Source: CAVQFB01 sp963711675
Lineage (GTDB): Bacteria > Acidobacteriota > Terriglobia > Terriglobales > Acidobacteriaceae
Reading direction: 5' to 3'
Assembly (NCBI GenBank): GCA_963711675.1
Contig: CAVQFB010000006.1
Span: 248,001 to 312,000, forward strand
DNA length: 64,000 nt
The position numbers and the translations under genes are program-made. Positions within the stretch are counted from its first letter, which is position 1; every line of letters begins with the position of its first letter. This document shows, one piece after another, positions 62,290 to 64,000 of the stretch. The notes under the pieces are model-generated. The model had not been told where the DNA came from and ran no database searches. It saw only the letters and a program-made list of their open reading frames with translations.

Positions 62290-62445
62290 ATGCCCAAGCG
62301 CACATTCCAACCCAACCGTCGTCACCGCTCAAAGACGCACGGATTTCGTACGCGCATGAAGACCAAGAGCGGCCGTGCGGTGATCTCACGTCGGCGTGCC
62401 AAGGGTCGGAAACGCGTCTCGGTGAAACCTGGTTTTCGCGAATAA
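62290..62445 (+). CDS. rpmH: Ribosomal protein bL34
   Basis: 51 residues: MPKRTFQPNRRHRSKTHGF then RTRMKTKSGRAVISRRRAKG and a KRVSVKPGFRE tail, the bL34 pattern (lysine/arginine-rich, single helix-loop-helix). Binds 23S rRNA in the large subunit. It precedes rnpA, the classic rpmH-rnpA order. dnaA, often next to rpmH, is not seen; an insertion element lies upstream instead. The tail is slightly longer than in E. coli (46 residues). Confidence 0.95.
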   Translation: MPKRTFQPNRRHRSKTHGFRTRMKTKSGRAVISRRRAKGRKRVSVKPGFRE

Positions 62446-62502
62446 ATTCCCATCTCCCGGAAAAACGGGTGCTTGCAAGTTGAAGTGGAAGCGTGAGCTA
62501 TT

Positions 62503-62928
62503 GTGAGCGCGAACGCTCCGAAAGGAGAGGCTGGCGCGTCCGGCTCCGGCCAGGGAATCGCCGGAAAGTTTCCGCGAAGCGCCCGCTTGCTGCGGCACTC
62601 TGATTTCGAGCGCGTGTATCAGCAGGGCAAGCGCCACTTTTCTCCCCGCATGACTATCTTTTATCTGCGGCGCGACGAGGGGCAGGGGCTCAGAATCGGC
62701 TTCACCGTGGGACGAGCTTTAGGCGGCGCGGTGGATCGCAACCGTATCCGGCGGCGAATGCGGGAGGCAGTGCGGTTGCGACGTCCGGCAGAGTTCGCGC
62801 CTGTGGATGTAGTGATCAACCCGAAACGATCAGTTTTGCAGGCCGCGTTCGACGAACTGGTGGAAGAAGTAGGCCGCGGCTTCGACGCGATCACGCAGAA
62901 ATTGGTCCCGAAGTCACGTGACCGTTGA
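62503..62928 (+). CDS. rnpA: Ribonuclease P protein component
   Basis: 141 residues from GTG 62503, with an extra Gly/Ser/Ala-rich N-terminus of about 20 residues before the fold. LLRHSDFERVYQQGKRH and the RNR motif AVDRNRIRRRMREAVR near residue 76 are diagnostic; the latter contacts the catalytic RNA. It pairs with the RNase P RNA (not in this window) to cut 5' leaders from tRNA precursors. 57 bases after rpmH. Confidence 0.95.
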   Translation: MSANAPKGEAGASGSGQGIAGKFPRSARLLRHSDFERVYQQGKRHFSPRMTIFYLRRDEGQGLRIGFTVGRALGGAVDRNRIRRRMREAVRLRRPAEFAPVDVVINPKRSVLQAAFDELVEEVGRGFDAITQKLVPKSRDR

Positions 62929-62940
62929 TGATTTCGGGAG

Positions 62941-62992
62941 GGCACAGCTTTAGCTGTGCCGCTACCTTCGCGGAAACGGAGGGCTTTAGCCC
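62941..62992. repeat. Two-hairpin palindromic repeat (REP-like), copy D
   Basis: Hairpin 1 is GGCACAGC-TTTA-GCTGTGCC (62941-62960); hairpin 2 is GGGC-TTTA-GCCC (62981-62992). Lies between rnpA and yidD, inside the operon. Hairpin 2 is identical to that of copy B. Confidence 0.85.
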
Positions 62993-63039
62993 CTAAGGGA
63001 TTTGCTCTTCAACGAGAGCATTGTGAGACGACTCTTAAC

Positions 63040-63303
63040 ATGACAAGCGATTCGCACCCCGCTACCGCATTCCAACGAGTCCCCAGATTACTGGTGTTGT
63101 CTTTGCTGCGTGTGTACAAGTGGGCGATTTCGCCTCTGTTCCCTCCCGCATGCCGCTACGTGCCCACCTGCTCGGAATACGCGGCCGAAGCGGTTGAGCG
63201 TTACGGTGTTTTGCGCGGTGGGTGGATGTCGCTTCGCCGGGTGCTTCGGTGCCATCCCTTTGTGAAGGGTGGCCTCGATCCGGTCGTGAAACCGCATTGC
63301 TGA
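63040..63303 (+). CDS. yidD: Membrane-protein insertion efficiency factor YidD
   Basis: 87 residues from ATG 63040. VYKWAISPLFPPACRYVPTCSEYAAEAVERYGVLRGGWMSLRRVLRCHP is the hallmark haemolytic-type YidD core with three conserved Cys. Amphipathic peripheral membrane protein that aids YidC. The frame is open to 62956, but that upstream part is the REP-like repeat, so the later start is chosen. Between rnpA and yidC, the conserved order. Confidence 0.92.
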   Translation: MTSDSHPATAFQRVPRLLVLSLLRVYKWAISPLFPPACRYVPTCSEYAAEAVERYGVLRGGWMSLRRVLRCHPFVKGGLDPVVKPHC

Positions 63304-63374
63304 TTTCTACTATCGGCCATTGCATGACAAGCGCGCGTCCTGCAAAGCCCGGAAAGATCGACGGTAAGAAATAA

Positions 63375-64000
63375 TTGGCGGACTTTCAAAATCCTCAGCA
63401 GGAACCCGGAATGGAGCGGCGGCTGTTGCTGGTCTTCGCCCTCACGTTCCTGGTGATCCTGATTACCCAGCCTCTTCTGAAGAAATACGGTCCGCAGCCT
63501 CCACAGCCGAAGCCGGCGACTCAAAGCCAGGCGAGCGCCCCGCAGACCACGTCGACACAAGGTGCGCCGCCGACAGTTTCGGCGGCTCCCTCGCGAACGA
63601 AGAAGGCAACTCCATCCGAATCGAGCAAGCAAGCCAGCGCCGAAGCCGAAACCGTCGTTGAGAACGACCTTTATAAGATCACCTTCACCAATCGTGGTGG
63701 ACTGGTGAAGTCCTGGATCCTGAAGAAGTACACCGACGACAAGGGGGCTCCCCTCGAGCTGATCCACGCGACCGCAGCGGAAAAGTACGGTTACCCGCTT
63801 TGTCTCTGGACCTACGACGAGTCGCTGCGCAACAAGCTGAACTCTGCGCTGTACGTTTCATCAAGCTCGGGAAACCTCTCCGCCCCGGCCGAAGTCACTT
63901 TCGATTACGTGGATGCTGACGTCTCGGCTCACAAGACCTTCCGCTTCGACCACACTTACGTGGTTAACGTTGAGACCTCAGTGACCTCCCGCGGCAGCCT
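63375..64000 (+). CDS. yidC: Membrane protein insertase YidC, 3' end outside window
   Basis: The first 208 residues are visible. They begin at TTG 63375 (LADFQNPQQEPGMERRLLLVFALTFLVILITQPLL) or at ATG 63411 (MERRLLL); the TTG form matches the family N-terminus. One membrane helix is followed by a low-complexity Ser/Ala/Pro linker and the start of the large periplasmic domain (VENDLYKITFTNRGGLVKSWILKKY). YidC inserts inner-membrane proteins alone or with Sec. The conserved five-helix C-terminal domain is beyond the window. Confidence 0.93.
   Translation, partial: MADFQNPQQEPGMERRLLLVFALTFLVILITQPLLKKYGPQPPQPKPATQSQASAPQTTSTQGAPPTVSAAPSRTKKATPSESSKQASAEAETVVENDLYKITFTNRGGLVKSWILKKYTDDKGAPLELIHATAAEKYGYPLCLWTYDESLRNKLNSALYVSSSSGNLSAPAEVTFDYVDADVSAHKTFRFDHTYVVNVETSVTSRGS

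Noticed and set aside
1..64000. CRISPR array
   Set aside because: No regularly spaced direct repeats of 25-40 bases with unique spacers; the tandem arrays here have 7-, 9- or 15-bp periods.
1..64000. tRNA or rRNA genes
   Set aside because: No cloverleaf with a GGTTCRA-type T-arm and CCA-end region, and no rRNA-like conserved stretch, was recognised by eye.

Overview
The window is about 60% GC and reads as a chromosomal segment of an acidobacterium (Acidobacteriota, probably Terriglobia). This is inference. It rests on protein style (a TPR-bearing Ser/Thr kinase, VWFA-type secreted protein, carboxypeptidase-regulatory-domain TonB receptor, HAF-repeat protein, CADD-type heme-oxygenase-fold protein) and on the gene neighbourhood. 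No rRNA or tRNA gene was recognised that could settle it.

Layout. 1-5.6 kb: the end of a membrane glycosyltransferase gene, then a minus-strand tonB-exbB-exbD-exbD-TPR lipoprotein operon that energises outer-membrane transport. 5.6-10.4 kb: a minus-strand tgt-yajC-secD-secF block for tRNA queuosine exchange and Sec export. 10.4-13.2 kb: minus-strand enzymes (phosphoesterase, PEP-mutase-family lyase, hotdog thioesterase, CADD-like protein). 13.3-19.8 kb: plus-strand mnmG, an aminotransferase, a STAS protein, a TlpA-like protein, DUF4126 and CsbD genes, with a cold-shock gene on the minus strand. 20.2-24.1 kb: parB, parA, about 1 kb of gene-free DNA with four parS sites, and rsmG. 24.3-31.1 kb: PilZ, kinase, peptidase and hypothetical genes. 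31.1-36.7 kb: a minus-strand periplasmic redox/copper-type cluster (DsbA-like, SCO1 fused to a CusF-like domain, TonB receptor, small exported protein, cytochrome c, Cys/His-rich secreted protein). 37.3-46.1 kb: an EF-G paralogue, a VOC protein, glutaminyl cyclase, a zinc-ribbon/OmpA protein, ruvB and a VWA protein. 46.3-53.2 kb: small secreted and membrane proteins, AhpD-like, HAF and DinB proteins, a Doc toxin-antitoxin pair, and ruvA. 53.4-57.4 kb: GH44 glycosidase, mnmE and a cupin. 57.5-62.1 kb: two insertion sequences (IS1182-type and IS110/IS1111-type) around a TolB-like lipoprotein gene. 62.3-64 kb: the conserved rpmH-rnpA-yidD-yidC block, with yidC cut by the window end.

The most unusual content is outside the genes. 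Several arrays of degenerate heptanucleotide tandem repeats lie between genes, and two of them lie in frame inside tgt and mnmG. A separate two-hairpin palindromic family with a TTTA loop occurs four times. The IS1111-type element has a structured 3' non-coding region that is a candidate guide (bridge/seek) RNA. The IS1182-type element interrupts a 43-nt motif whose second copy lies intact 11 kb away, and this reconstructs its 4-bp target duplication.

Eight genes, including the normally indispensable mnmE and parB, carry apparent single-base frameshifts (nine sites, both insertions and deletions). They span the window and look more like residual sequence error than gene decay. These genes are typed as pseudogenes here only to record the broken frame.
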